Source of the DNA: Coenobita brevimanus | Lineage: Eukaryota > Arthropoda > Malacostraca > Decapoda > Coenobitidae | Length of the DNA stretch: 64,000 nt | Assembly: GCA_032717465.1 (NCBI GenBank) | Contig: CM064671.1 | Span: forward strand, 59,670,859-59,734,858 | Reading direction: 5' to 3' | Part shown: positions 1-12,348 of the stretch, piece by piece | Layout of the letters: each line of letters starts with the position of its first letter | Numbering within the stretch: position 1 is the stretch's first letter | Position numbers and translations under genes: made by a program | The notes under the pieces: generated by a model | What the model was told of the DNA's origin: nothing | The model's input: only the letters and a program-made list of their open reading frames with translations | The model's database searches: none

Positions 1-428
1 TCTTGGTGACGTCATTGAGCTGAATTAATTAATGAAAGAAAATACTGTACTTAAAATATTCAACCAGTTCGACAGTAAATCATATTATTACTCACCATCT
101 TCATTAACTCTCACTTTTTGCCTATTTCCATTCACTTTTATCCTTGCAAAAACATTCACATAGCTTTAAATCAGTCTTCAGTAGCCTCGTTCATTTATAG
201 CAAGCAGTTCTTCTCACTGGTGGTAGGTGGTGGCGACCATCATCCACTCACTTGATGTAGTGCTACCTACTTCCTTCACCTTTATCCTTCACCTTTATCA
301 TTCCTTTTCGGTGTCTGCCCTCCGGTCTTCCCATTTCTCCAATCTTTCGTGTCACTTTTTATTACTTTTCTTTCCTTTTCAGTTGCTTTGCAGGGAGTGA
401 CAATCCTACTGGTTTCTTGTAGGCCGGG
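1..428. other. No feature recognised
   Basis: This is AT-rich sequence with no coding signal or repeat that I recognise. The only longer reading frame has no similarity that I can name. Confidence 0.5.
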
Positions 429-600
429 AAACCATTTACACCGCTGGGTGGTAACCATATAACAAGTCCATATGTGTTCCTTACGTGTCAACAGGTGGGT
501 TGGCGGAGGGTTAGTGCCCCTCCCTGCAAAACAACTAACTCAAATTCTAACGGCCACCACTTACTGGATTATGGCGTCTGGCAATAAATAGATATATAGA
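429..600 (+). repeat. SINE-like element, copy 1, GATA-type tail
   Basis: This copy is about 80-85% like the one at 657-832 by eye: an ACCATT...CGCTGGGTGGTAACCATATA start, a GTGGGTTGG middle, and a 3' end TGGCGTCTGGCAATA followed by a short (ATAG)n tail. The last 45 bp or so are also the 3' end of the LINE fragments at 6440-6495 and 35440-35495. That suggests a SINE mobilised by that LINE. I do not see a convincing pol III box. Confidence 0.6.
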
Positions 601-656
601 TAGTTCTTCTCATATGCCATCTCCCACACCTACCTCACTGCATTATATCTGATTAA

Positions 657-832
657 GAAACCATTCACTACGCTGGGTGGTAACCATATAACCAAACCAT
701 ACGTGCTCCCTACGTGTCAACAAGTGGGTTGGTGGAGGATTAGTGCCCCTCCCCATAAAATAAATAATTCAAAGTCAAATGGCCACCCCTTACGGGATTG
801 TGGCGTCTGGCAATAGATAGATAGATAGAACA
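657..832 (+). repeat. SINE-like element, copy 2, GATA tail
   Basis: This is the second direct copy of the element at 429-600, 228 bp downstream. It ends in GGCCACCCCTTACGGGATT, GGCGTCTGGCAATAGA and then (TAGA)n. The 3' block matches the LINE end at 6456-6495 nearly base for base. Confidence 0.6.
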
Positions 833-1075
833 CATTCCCTGCCACTCAAGACACCATCCTGTTCATCGCATACTCGACAACCTGGTACCTGTGTTTCCCT
901 CTGAGTGTATTATTGTTTATATCCTACCTACGAACTCAAAAACTTATACACTGATAGACCCTCCTCTTATTTCGGACACGTTTACATTTGTACAGGGATG
1001 CAGTTACAGTCTCTTTTCACTACCGCTATAACTCCACACCTTTAATCCTTGTAGTGCAATTTCCATTCAGCTTAA

Positions 1076-1334
1076 TCCGTATTCTCGTCAGTTAGGCAAG
1101 CTCCCTAAAACCTTTTCCTAAGTGATTTATTATGCTTATTACGCCTTACTGTCTTTTTCCGTTATATATTTACGTCCTCGTAATACTCTGCATAAATAAC
1201 GTACAATACCATACTATGCATAATTACCATACTCTGCATAAATAACGTACAAAAATATATTAACCAGAGATTTAAAAACAAAAAAAAGCTAAGGAAGAGG
1301 TGCTAGGTAGCCTCTTAACAGATAAGAATACGTA
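1076..1334. mobile_element. Palindromic MITE family P, copy 1
   Basis: The left end reads CCGTATTCTCGTCAGTTAGG then AAGCTCCCTAAAACC. The right end is its inverse, CTAAGGAAGAGGTGCTAGG ... AAGAATACG. The interior CTCTGCATAAATAACGTAC occurs twice here, an internal duplication not seen in the other copies. It is non-coding. Six more copies lie in the window. Confidence 0.7.
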
Positions 1335-2378
1335 CACACGGTACACCCTTTCTCAAATTTATTAATGCTAAATATACCTCATCAATACCTGTTGGTCTTC
1401 CTACACTCGTAAATCCAGTAAACGTCTTCCTTTAGACTTCCTCAACTGATACACTTCAGGGAGCTATATCAATTTGTGGCCTGTCAAAGATAGTATTAAA
1501 ATTTACCGTCATAATCACGCCACATGTTTCACGTCATCATTCATTTAGTAGCATTCTTCATTTTCCATCCCTTTCTCTCCTCACCCTTGTCCGTATATAT
1601 TCCAACATTCACTCATAACCTGAATGTTCTTTGATATTCTGCCTTCCATACTGCCGCAGCAGTTTCCAGGGTGCTTGCGTATCTATTAAGCTATGACTCT
1701 TTCAGCCCGACCAGAGCTTGAAATAACTGCCTCTCTATTTTCAGAAACTCGAACATCCAACTCCTGAACTTGTATATGACTAACAAATAGTCCGAATTCG
1801 GGATCCACTCAGTTCTTCAGTTAGTTACCCAATTAAGCTTTTTCATGGAGATTTTGTACAGCACTTAGCATGAAAATATTGTATCCTCTTTCTTGTATAA
1901 TTCCTACTGAAACTTCTTTATACATGATATTCATTACACATTCCTAATCTTCTGCTAGTTTCACATTTTAGCATCTTTATTCTTCTTCTCTTTTTTTGTT
2001 TATTATTATTTTTTTTTGTCCGACCTAGTCCTTAATTCTGCCACTTTCCTAAGTCAGAATCCCGTTAAATTGCATCGGTTATAATAATTACTCTTTATAT
2101 TTCTTTGTATGACACCTTCCTTCTCCAAACCTCATATAAACAATTGGATTTCCTACTGTTGGCTCTATTATTAGTGCATCTGACTTTGTGTAAACCTTAC
2201 AATTCATTTCTTGAGATCTTGTATTCCTACTACAGAAACAGATGGCGCCACGCTTGTTTACCGCTTGAACGAGTATTAGCGAGGGTCTTTCTTATGACAT
2301 GTTCGATATTGCAGAACATCAGTTTATTCAGTTAAGACTTTTAGAAATAATCAAATCCCCCAGTTGTTTTATACCTCA
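1335..2378. other. No feature recognised
   Basis: AT-rich intergenic sequence; no exon-like reading frame, tRNA or repeat structure stands out. Confidence 0.5.
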
Positions 2379-2550
2379 ACTTGGGACCGATTTCACATTC
2401 TTTCAAACAGCAGTCCACTCAGCTGTTCCCTTCCTCGGCCTGGGGTTGATTTTACATCCTTTCAAAAAGCAGTCCACCCAAATGTTCGCTTCCTCTACCT
2501 AGGGTCGATTGCACATCCTTTTTACCAGCATTCTACTCCCACTCAGTCCT
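2379..2550. repeat. About 60-bp tandem repeat, about 3 degenerate units
   Basis: Three units begin at about 2379, 2440 and 2499 with a CCTNGGGNCGAT-like start, each continuing TTCACATCCTTTC...CAGTCCAC...CTTCCTC. The two overlapping reading frames here are by-products of the repeat, not genes. Confidence 0.6.
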
Positions 2551-3765
2551 CATCAAAAATTTGCATACAATGATGTTTTACTATCTGTGTTCATAAACAG
2601 TTGCTGAATTATATAAAACCCTTTCTGTGACATGATTCATTTTTACTTACATTTTTTCTACCATTTCAGGATTCTAATTCATCTTGTAAATCTCTGGCAG
2701 CGAAAGGGTTACGAACACATTCCATTCATGCCTTCAGTACGATTACGTGTTAATAAGTTGTATCTAATGCCACACGATTCTCTTCAACCTACTGGACTCC
2801 TACCGTGATGAATGGGCACGAAACACCCTCTACGAAATTCTTTGGTACTGTGGTGTCATTTAATTATTCGGCTTAAGACGAGGTATTCATGAGGTCAAGT
2901 TAATTTCCTTATTTTTCAAACATTCTGATTTTCTTTTGTCTTTTTATCTATCTAGCTTTTCTAAAGGCTTGTTAATCTATCTGTTACTAGATCCGCACTC
3001 AGTGAGAAGCAGTCCCGACAAAAGAACCGCCAGACATTTCTTGGGCTGCCCAGTAAGAACCATACTTTTGAGCTTATACCACCCCCATGCCTGACAAGGA
3101 AAGTAAGCCATCATTCCTCCACTCAACAACGCACATCCACCACTCTGCAGTGCAGGTCCCAGTTCACTAGGAAACAATCCTCAAGTTCCCTACTGAGTCT
3201 GAGATTTTGTTTTGCAGAAGAAACAGTATGGGAAGATTCTTTAAATTTCCTTTCATTGTCATTGTAGACAACTTAAATCAAAGTTATTACATGTTATTGA
3301 TTTTAATTGTTTAGAAATTTATAAAAAGTCCCTGTGAGTTTTACGGGTCGCATTATTGAAATAGAGGGCGGATATTGTGGACAAAATCAAAGTGTCTGTA
3401 AATTATTTCTGAAGCATGTGATGATGGTGGAACATGTATGACTTTTTTGTATCATTGGTGAATACACTGTAATGTGGGAAGTAGGCTGGTCAGTTACAGG
3501 TCTTCCATAAATAGCCACCAGACATGAGGGCTTGCTCATGCTTTGTGCTTAGTATTGTTCCTTTTACTTTAGTTCCTTGTTTTTTTTTTAAATTTCAGAA
3601 AAGTGATGTTCGGATTGGAGGAGACTTTGGAATTGTAGCGGGTATACATATCCTGTACTTACCCTACCAGCCAAAGATCCAACAATGAGCAGTATAAGAC
3701 CATTAATGACAGAAAAAAAAATATTGAAATAAAATTACTTCACAGATTTCAAGGCGTAGATAACA
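2551..3765. other. No feature recognised
   Basis: Non-coding AT-rich sequence without recognisable genes or repeats. Confidence 0.45.
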
Positions 3766-3879
3766 GGCAGTGGTGGCATGTAGAGGTGTATGATATGTAG
3801 GAGGATTACTGGGCCTTGGGAGCAGGCTGAGAAGCCTATGCCCAGAGTCGAGCAAAAAAAAAAAAAAAAAAAAAAAAAT
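3766..3879 (+). repeat. 5'-truncated SINE family 2, poly(A) tail
   Basis: The block GGTGGCATGTAGAGGTGTAT ... TACTGGGCCTTGGGAGCAGG ... GAAGCCTATGCCCAGAGTCG is the 3' body of the tRNA-headed SINEs at 52111-52445 and 54346-54683, here in plus orientation. It ends in a 24-base poly(A). The tRNA head is missing, as expected of 5' truncation during reverse transcription. Confidence 0.75.
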
Positions 3880-4945
3880 TACTTGTGAAGAGGCTGAGGT
3901 AAAGAAGAGACTGCCTATAGCACACACCACCTCCTCCCTCGGATGCTGGTATATACTCACGAGAATATCAGGAGAAAGACTGGTACTGCTGCTGCTGCTG
4001 CTGCTAATGCTGCTAGGGAGAGAGTGAAGTGTGGTTTGCCTTCAAGAGCGGTATATAAACAAATGTCAAGCACCGCCCCTCTGTGATATCACCAAAAGGA
4101 GAGGTTGTGATTGGTTGGTCGTGTGACTTTGTATGTGGGTTTAGTGAAGACGAACTTTAGTTAAAAATGATACTGTCAGCAATATCAAAGAATTGAAGTC
4201 GTAGAAAAAGTATATCCTCATATCGGACCTTGTATCTTCACATTACCGTATACACACTTTCAGTAGGTGAGTATTCTGATCGGCTGACTACATTTTTATT
4301 ATCAAAGTTTTTATGTTATATCCTTGGATGAGAAAAAAGAGGATGGTTGAGATAATGATGCCTCTCATAATGATGATTATGGTGGTGGTGATGATGATGT
4401 TGATAAGAAGTATGGACATCCAAATCCTGTTATAGTTACTTTTTTTCCCTTCAACAGAATTATTTTTGCCGAAATTACCTCCAGTTCGAAGTCGTTTTTA
4501 GACAGCATAAAATCGTCTAGCAGCAGCATTGCTAAAATATGTAAGGCGTACCGTAACTATGGGATAAACAGACTTCTTCAAACGACCCTCTGTCTCTTAA
4601 ACCGGTGCATTTTGTGTTGAAGTGTTGATATGAAAAAGAGAGAGAAAATAAAAACTACAAATGTGAACACAGAATCTACAGCTTTTTTTCTTATTCTCGC
4701 CCACCAGTAATTTCTCTAATTCTGTTCAGCACAGCTGGTCTGTAATATTACCTTCTGAAGTCGCGTGTATTTCGAGTATGATTTTTTTCTTAAAGTAACG
4801 TACTAAGAGTAAACAAAACTCACATTGTTCATTCCATTCATAATCACTGTCTGGGCATTTTTCTGGTGAGACATTTTACGGCTCCTCCTCTTACGACACA
4901 CGACTCTCCCTCGTCACTCCACCATTTAATCCTTCACCATGAGTC
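3880..4945. other. No gene recognised
   Basis: The stretch holds a short (TGC)n run near 3990 and GATGAT-type simple sequence near 4370. No exon-like frame is seen. Confidence 0.45.
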
Positions 4946-4949
4946 CCAT

Positions 4950-5189
4950 CCTTCCGTTCAGGACCATTCAGATCAGTTGATAACGTTACAGTAGGTTCGC
5001 CCATGTCCACTCGAGCATCTTCAGGCCAGTCTCATCCATTCAGGCTCACTCAAATCAAGTTAGGTCCACTGAGGATAACTCATATACAGTTCAGTCCATT
5101 TTGATCCAGTTAGGCTCATTCAGGTCAGTGAGGTTCATTAAGATCGTTCATATGTATTCATGCTGTGTCAGGTAAAGTTCGAGGCTATT
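4950..5189. repeat. Degenerate minisatellite, left half
   Basis: Loose 12-22 bp variants of CATTCAGGTC / AGTTAGGTCCA recur (for example CCATTCAGGCTCACTC, AAGTTAGGTCCACTGAGG, AGTTAGGCTCATTCAGGTCA). The same motif set resumes at 6985 on the far side of the LINE fragments, so this looks like one array that was split. Confidence 0.6.
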
Positions 5190-6497
5190 TATTCGCCCCT
5201 GTGTAGCGAACAACTCTCATGTCCGCGGAGGCTCCCTGCATACAGCTCTTCTCAACAAGGTAGTTGGAGAAGAATAGGGAGGTGATAGGAAGGGAAGAGG
5301 TTGTGTAGACCAGATGTTCATTCTTAGGTCTTTAGTGGACAAGTTTCTAGAGAAAGGAAAGAAGTTGCATGCAGCCTCCATGGATTAGGAGAAGGCATAT
5401 GACAAGGTGGATAGACAAGGATTCTGGAAAGTATTAAGAATATATGGAGTAGATGGGAAGTTCTTGAATGCCATGAAGAGTATGTATGAGGGTGCTAAGG
5501 CTGATGTGCGTGTGGATAGTGAACTGAGTGAATTTATCGTTTTGAAGGTTGGATTGGACTAGGGATATGTCATGTTTCCATGGTTGTTCAATCTGTATAT
5601 GGATAAGGTTATAAAAGAGATACAAGGTAGAGCAGTGGATCTTGGAGTGACCCTAATGAGAGAAGGCAGTGTTTGGAAACTCCCTGTACTGTTGTTTGCA
5701 GATGATACTGTGTTGTTAAGTGAAGACGAAGGGCAGCTTCAAGGCTTGGCGAATGGGTTTGGGAAAGTGTGTAAGAAACGGAATCTAAAGATGAATGTTG
5801 GGAAGAGTAAAGTTATGGTCTTGGAGAGACATGAAGCCACTGAATGTACAGTGAGGTTGGATGAGTAGGAAATGGAAAATGTGAGTGCGTTTAAGTACGT
5901 GCTTAGTGTGATGAATAAGGATGGAAGTTTAGAGGGCGAAATGCTTGAAGGGGTACAATAGGGAAGAAAGGTTGCTGGTTCTTTGAAAGCAGTAAGAAGA
6001 AACAGGGAAGTGAGCATGGAAGTAAAAAAAGTCACTGCATGATAGTATTGTGATACCATCCCTAACGTATGGAAGTGAAGCTTGGACCTTGTTGGAAGGA
6101 CACAAGTCAAGAGTAAGAGCACTGGAAATTATGTATTTGAGAGAAACATGCGGAGTCGCATGGAGAGACAGACTGACAAATGAGGAAGTGAAGGAGCATT
6201 GTGGTGTGGATGTGGATGTGACGGAAAGCATTAGGAGAAATACATTGAAGTAGTTTGGCCATGTGAAGACGATGGAGGGCGAGAGACGAACAAAGAGAGT
6301 GTATGCGACTCGGGTGGAGAGGGGAAGATGGGGGGGCAGGCTGAGGATGGGATGAAGGGATGGAGTGGAGAAGTATATGAGAGAAGGGGGTGTGAGCCGG
6401 GGACAAGGCAGTGAAATGGCGTTTGGCAGGGCGACATGGAGGCGATTTGTTTGTGGCCACCCCTTACGGGATTAAGGCATCAGGCAATAGAGAGATG
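5190..6497 (+). pseudogene. Degenerate LINE reverse transcriptase, 3' part
   Basis: Shifting frames carry parts of a non-LTR reverse transcriptase: EKAYDKVDRQGFWKVLRIYG near 5390, FNLYMDKVIKEI near 5590, the catalytic LLFADDTVLLSEDEGQL near 5690, LKMNVGKSKVMVLER near 5790 and the C-terminal PSLTYGSEAWTLLEGHKSRV / YLRETCGVAWRDRLTNEE near 6060-6180. Stops and frameshifts break it throughout, and the 5' endonuclease part is missing. The 3' end, GGATTAAGGCATCAGGCAAT plus a short GATA-like tail, is shared with the SINE-like repeats at 429 and 657. Probably RTE-like, but the clade is not certain. Confidence 0.8.
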
Positions 6498-6950
6498 GAT
6501 AGAATTCACCTCCTCTTACTGGCTCCCTTCAACCCGTATTCGCCGCACTGTTGCATTTTTATCTCTTTTCTGTCGCTGCTGCAATGGTCACCGCTCATCT
6601 GAAATGTCTGCTTTCATCCCTCCACCACTACGACGGGCGCGTTGAATCAGTCTTCCAACAAACTTTCATCTCTTTCCTCTCGAACTCTCTAATGCATCGT
6701 TACTGCTGATCCTTTATGTACGCAACAAGTCAACTCTTGAACTGTTTCCCTCTGCCTATGATCTCCAATCTTTCAAACGCAATGTGTCCAGTCATCTTGA
6801 AATGAACGGATCTTGAATTTGGCTCTCTTTATCATGTTTTTTTTTTTTTTTTCCCTTGGAGGGAAGAATCTTGCGAGCTCCTGGTCTTTGGTTCCTTCTT
6901 TCTTGTCCCCCTCCTCCCAACAAAAAAACAAAAAAAAAATAGTTTCATTT
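6498..6950 (+). pseudogene. 3' end of a second LINE type (remnant)
   Basis: The text around 6590-6830 reads, in patches, as the C-terminus of a LINE reverse transcriptase, such as ELFPSAYDLQSFKRNVSSHL near 6740 followed by a short C-terminal tail. T-rich and A-rich 3' sequence follows (6838-6852, 6922-6940). It abuts the GATA tail of the preceding LINE. Severely truncated. Confidence 0.6.
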
Positions 6951-6984
6951 AGGTAGATTTACTTCTGATTAATCTGATTTGCAT

Positions 6985-7380
6985 CCTTTCAGGACGAGTC
7001 AGATCCGGTAAGGCCAAGTATGATTCGGTGAGGTCCATTCCCATCAAGTTAGGTCTGTTTAGGTTATTAAACTTCGGCCGGACTCACTCAGGTCACCGTA
7101 CTAATTAGGTCCTGTTAGGTCAATTCCGGCTCAGTTAGGTCCATTTATTCCTAACTTATGCCATTAAGGTTATTAGGTCCATTTCCGTCCTTCAGATCCG
7201 TTCAGGCTGCACCAGTTAGGTCTCTCTAGCTCCCATTAGCACATGCAGATTGTCCATATTATTTAGACCCAGTCGGGATAGTTCTCGTCGTCTCAGGGTC
7301 ATTCACTTTCATTCATATTATTAGATCGTTTCAGGTAAATTAGGTCAGCCCAGATTAACTCAAATCCACTGAAGAGTGTG
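6985..7380. repeat. Degenerate minisatellite, right half
   Basis: This continues the array at 4950-5189 with variants of GTTAGGTCCATTCAGGTC (for example CAAGTTAGGTCTGTTTAGG, CAGTTAGGTCCATTTATTCC, CGTTCAGGCTGCACCAG). Unit length drifts between about 12 and 25 bp. Confidence 0.6.
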
Positions 7381-7640
7381 CAAAGCCTTTGCCCTTTGGA
7401 AATGGTTATGGTTATGAAATATTCCAATCATCCACTTTGCTATACGGAAGGTAAAAACAGCAGCAAGTACAGTACAGCAGGCCTCAGTAAACACATTTTC
7501 TGTGCGGACAAGTGGCACGTCTTGTAGCAGCTATGCCCCTCACTGATGTCGCTATGGCATAAGTGCACACTATGAATGAACGAATCCCTTACAGTTAGGA
7601 AGATAAACATGTGTGGAGAGAATAGGCAAGTGGCAGGTCA

Positions 7641-7641
<1 letters not shown>

Positions 7642-7675
<34 letters not shown>
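7642..7675. repeat. (AAT)n microsatellite
   Basis: About 11 uninterrupted trinucleotide units. Confidence 0.95.
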
Positions 7676-7789
7676 TTAATAAACATGATAATTTAGAGCG
7701 CAATTCCCATACCCTACAGTCCGTCTGATGGCCAAATCATTGTCCTTACTCTGCGACCGTAATCTTCGGCCGATTATTTTCAGTATTAA

Positions 7790-8200
7790 ATTTCTTTAAC
7801 CTTGCCTGATCTTCAACCCATGGGATCAAAACTGAGTGTGTATTGCGGTGTGACCTTGACATTTGACTTATTGTTCTAAAAACGCCTCACTTCATCTTTG
7901 CTTACTCCCCCCAGCCATTAGTCTGCAGCATATAGAAACGAAAAGGAGAAAAATACCAGAACATCTGACCTTACTCTGTGCCCTGGACCTTGCACCTATT
8001 GTTCTTAGAATCAAATGACTTCATCCCTGCCTGCCTTTCGACTCTTTTACCATGTGTAATGTAAATCGCTTCAAAAGTGCTTGAGATGACTTGGCCTGTG
8101 ACCCTGAACATTGACCAATGTTCTCAGTATCACATACCCCTTGACTGATTGTCAATCTTTCCATAAATTTGGTCTAAATTGGATCTGTTTCAGCTGTACT
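7790..8200 (+). repeat. TGACC-rich dispersed repeat, block 1
   Basis: Degenerate units of very roughly 130-170 bp run: ACCTTGACATTTGAC, TATTGTTCTNANAATCA, CTTCATCCCTGCCTNCC and (A)CCATNTTTGGTCTAAATTGGAT. The same phrase order recurs at 15000-15540 and 19850-20440, and in reverse at 9540-10480. Confidence 0.6.
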
Positions 8201-8550
8201 AACCCCCCCCCACACACACATCTCGAGCGATACAATATTTGAATACCCTCGTGCCAAAAAAGCACAGAGAAATTGCAAGAATTCTGTCAAATCACACAAC
8301 TGTCTTGCATCAGTAAGCGAGCAACATAAATGATTTACTCTGAACATCACTGATGACCAAGAAAAGATTGCGAATGAATCATAAATATTTTTAACTTATC
8401 ACGTACTGATCGTATATCATACAAATACATTTCGAATAAAAGCCAGTGCATTCGCCCACGAATATTTATCACTCGCCATCATCAAAAAAAAAAAAAAAAA
8501 TCATGAATCCTCCGGCATTCAGAGGAATATTCTAGCAGCCTTGCAAAAAT

Positions 8551-8551
<1 letters not shown>

Positions 8552-8609
<58 letters not shown>
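8552..8609. repeat. (AG)n microsatellite
   Basis: About 29 dinucleotide units with no interruption. Confidence 0.95.
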
Positions 8610-8613
<4 letters not shown>

Positions 8614-9274
8614 TTTTCTCTTTGCTCCTACTATGTTAAAAATCTTGCTTACATTCAGAAGTAACTGACTCAGTTAATTAACGGGAATTATGTTGGTGAA
8701 GATCATTGAGAATAAGTCTTTAAATTACTCTTTAAATAGCTATTCTCTTTGTTAAGGGTACGATAATATATGATGAGTAATGGCAAGAAAAGTAAAAGTT
8801 AGAGGGTATTTTTTTCATGCGAAATCCTCTGGCAATCAGAGGCATATCATTGCAGTTTTGCCATAATTAACAAACAAACCATATATCCCGGAATACTGCC
8901 CATAATGCTTGGATACAATTTGCCCACTTGATTTTCAACTATTTTGGTAACACCCAGACACACAAACACACACCAGACACTGGGAGTTACATTAGCACCT
9001 CACTAAGCCGGCAATAATTAATGTACAGAAATTCTGTTAGCGGGTCAGACTTTTAACCACATCATAATTAATCAAAGAGCAATCTTGTACAACAAAGAAA
9101 CCATATAAGGTAAATGTGGAGGATAGCTAAATAACTACAGCATAAGGTCTAAAATTATGAGATCCTCCTCCCTTATTGTTACAAACCATTTGTTGATAGG
9201 CCTATGCCTACTTGCTAAGTCTGACAGGAGGTGACTAGGAATGCAAAGAATATGAATCTCATCGTCCCCCATAA

Positions 9275-9278
<4 letters not shown>

Positions 9279-9325
<47 letters not shown>

Positions 9326-9482
9326 CACACCAATACTATCCTGAATAATAAAGGATAAGGACGCAAAGATTATCTGACTTACCTCTTATTCCGTAACATA
9401 CAAAATCACTCATTGGCTTTTGTTCTGTAAATAATCTTTGCATACTGTTACTACATCCTCTCTTGCCGAGCAAGATTGAGTG

Positions 9483-9526
<44 letters not shown>
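9279..9526. repeat. Two (TG)n microsatellites
   Basis: Arrays of about 22 units (9279-9323) and about 21 units (9485-9526) are separated by 160 bp of unique sequence. Confidence 0.95.
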
Positions 9527-9529
<3 letters not shown>

Positions 9530-9539
9530 ATGAGAACTA

Positions 9540-10480
9540 ACAACTTTTATCCGATTTTAACTAAGTGGAATTGTTGATGGTCAGCCAAGAAACAAACTTG
9601 TTTTTGCTAATAAAAGAACAAGGGACAAGGTGATATGAAAGGATCAACTTAAACATTATTTATAAAATTTAAACCAACCTTTGTGGAACGGCATAAATAA
9701 TGCAAGAAAAAAAGGATTCGATTTCGTGAATATTCAGTCAAAAGTCAAATTTAGGTGGAAAGGTCGAAATCAATGGTCATGCGGACTGTTCGACTCAGCT
9801 TTGATTTGATTGAGCCAGACTTACTGGAAGGTTAAAGGGGTAAGCAAGTACAAAAGGATTCTGTTCCGAGCACAATTAGTCAGAAGTCAGTGTCGCAGGG
9901 CAAGATCAAAATTCGACCCGTGTATCTATACATGAGCAAAATAGCAGACTGTCTTGATCTGACTTAACTCATACTGGCTGGACGAGTTGAGGATCGTCCA
10001 AGACGATGAACTATTTTATTTTGTTTTTTAGAACAGGCCGAGGATCCTGGTCACATGGCACGACCAACTTAATTTTTTATCGGGTGGAGGCAAACCTATG
10101 GGGAAAGCTCAGATTAAAACTAGGGTATATACGTTCGATTTTTAGAATAATCATTCAAGGATCAAGGTCACAGGGATATGTCATAGGTCAGGTTCACTGG
10201 GTATAGTCAACTCAAGCAGTTTTTATTTGATTTTTTTATTTGATTTTAACCAAAGTTGGTGGAAGGACTAAAGGCTAGGCAAGAATGAAATTAGTTGACT
10301 GCCAGTAATTTGTCGGAGATCAAGCCCACAGGACAAAGGCAGTTACTTGGCCCACAAACCTGCTGGTGGGTGTGGGTGTTTCAGACTGAGTGCCCCTTCT
10401 TGTTAACACTGTATATGTATGAGGGTATCAGTTTTTGGTGGAAAGAGATCCGGTTACATTTCACCTCCTTCCCACTCAGT
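9540..10480 (-). repeat. TGACC-rich dispersed repeat, block 2 (inverted)
   Basis: Phrases such as GATTTTAACCAAAGTTGGTGG, AAGGTTAAAGGGGTAAGCAAG and AGGATCAAGGTCACAGGGAT are the reverse complement of the repeat at 7790-8200. Several diverged units are present. The short reading frames at 10006 and 10295 fall inside it and are not genes. Confidence 0.55.
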
Positions 10481-10974
10481 TAACCATGTACTTAACCTGT
10501 TTTCAGACATTCCTACCTTTCTTGTGTTTATTATTATTTATTTTTCACAGAAACTGCAAACTACTTAACTCGCGGCCTACCCAGGGCTCAAGTAGTTTGC
10601 AAAACAGCTGTTAGGCACTACACAAACACAGAAGATGGTGGCAGGGCTTGATTCATTGGCGATCAGTGTATGATATAATGAAAAACTTACTGATAACTCT
10701 CATTTACTAGTTGCTTGGGTTGTAGTAGCTAATAGGAATGTGGCTTCACTTTGGCACGAGGGTGTGTAGCATAAGTGACTGTTGTTAAGAGGCTATTTCA
10801 GTTTTGTAGGATATTCATTTAGTGTTTTGTATACTGTAAAGTCATCCAAGCCTTGGCACAAAGGCATACAGTACAGTAGGCTATCTGGATATAAAGAATA
10901 AAAATTTATCAGTGGCCTTATGGACAAGTACAGTTATAATTATTAAATCTGACAATTATTGTGGTATTGGGTTT

Positions 10975-11265
10975 CCTGGTCTACCCCTCCATGTGCAAAA
11001 AAAAAAAGGGGGAAAAAATAATTTTTTCTCGAATGACATGAAAGAGTGAGTGGAAAGTATAGGAAAAACAAATATGAGTTCATTGTTTACCTTTGTTCAG
11101 CCATGGCGAAGTAATGAGGACATTCCTGGTCTACCCCTTATGTCATAAAAAAAAAAAAAACTCAAAAACAATTTTTGTTCATTTGAACTGAAAGAGTGCA
11201 TGGAAAAGGATAGGAAAAACAAATATGAATTCATAATTAGCCATGGTGAAGTACTGAGGACATAT
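10975..11265 (+). repeat. About 150-bp tandem duplication, 2 copies
   Basis: CCTGGTCTACCCCT, an A-rich run, GAGTGAGTGGAAAGTATAGG-like sequence, AAAAACAAATATGA and GCCATGG(C/T)GAAGTA(A/C)TGAGGACAT occur in the same order from 10975 and again from 11125. The copies have diverged moderately. Confidence 0.7.
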
Positions 11266-11588
11266 GGGAGAAGTATGCATCACATCCGTTTCAAAAAAAG
11301 CTTGCTCATGTGATTTACATCGCAGCTACACTTTTCCATCAGATGATGTATGTCGCAGCTATTGGGTTAATGTTTCCTAAGATTGCTGAAGAAGTGCAGC
11401 ATCTCTTACCGAATATGTTGGTTTCCTCTTGTAGTTATGACAGCTAGATACATGTCGGGTTTATGGTCAGTCTTGGAATATAATAAAAACTATCAAGCAT
11501 TTTGGAAGCTCCAGAAAAAAAAATATGAAGAAAGAATGGCCTTTTCTACCATTATTATCTTTATGATAAAATATTTCTTCACATTTAA

Positions 11589-12344
11589 CCCGTCACGTCC
11601 CGAGCTATTTCGCACCTCCGACACCCCCCAATCCCGAGGTATTTTCATTTTTTTTTTTTTTTTTGGCTAAAACCTCCGCTTTTGGTGAAAAACATCCAAA
11701 ATTCATAGAGAAAACGCTCACCTGAGGTTTAAAATACTCAATCCAGATAGTAGTACTTTCCTACCTTATTGGGTTTTCTAACAGGCTGGCACCAAAGAAA
11801 ACGAGTTCTATGGGAGGGTAACTATTTCACACCACTCATAAACGGTATATATTTATTTACTAGGTACGAATTTATATGTAGTATGAGAGTATATTGGTTT
11901 TCAAACAGTAATATATGCATTATAAGCATTGTTTCACTCACTAACTCATCACCATACCTGACCTTTTTTTGCCACATTACCTGATCATCTTTTCTGACTG
12001 TTTCTTCCTCTAATGCTATGTAAACTTTGTCCTCCACATTGACATCGATTGGGGAATCAATCTGGCCCTGAATGTCTTCATTGGCCAGGTCACTGGTAAC
12101 AGGTGAATTGCCGAGACAATGGCATGCAGGGGGGGGGGAGGTTATGCGGTGTAAGGCATTGTCCCTGCTTGGCATCTTGTAGAGGAATAAAGGAAGGTGT
12201 CCCGTGTATATGTACGAAAAATCACGCGCGGAAATTGAAAATTGTGCAAATTATGAACCTTGCAATGCAACGTACCAGTACATCGTCGGGACTGGCAAAT
12301 GCAAAATGTTGCAAAGTATCCATACGTCGACGGGACGCCTCGGG
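11589..12344. mobile_element. piggyBac-like MITE A, TTAA-flanked
   Basis: A 756-bp unit is bounded by TTAA at 11585-11588 and 12345-12348. The ends are inverted relatives: CCCGTCACGTCCCGAG on the left and CCCGAGGCGTCCCGTCG on the right read on the minus strand. TTAA target sites and CCC starts are the signature of the piggyBac superfamily. A minus-strand frame of 117 residues inside (11822-12175) is acidic, but I cannot assign it to a transposase. Confidence 0.65.
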
Positions 12345-12348
12345 TTAA

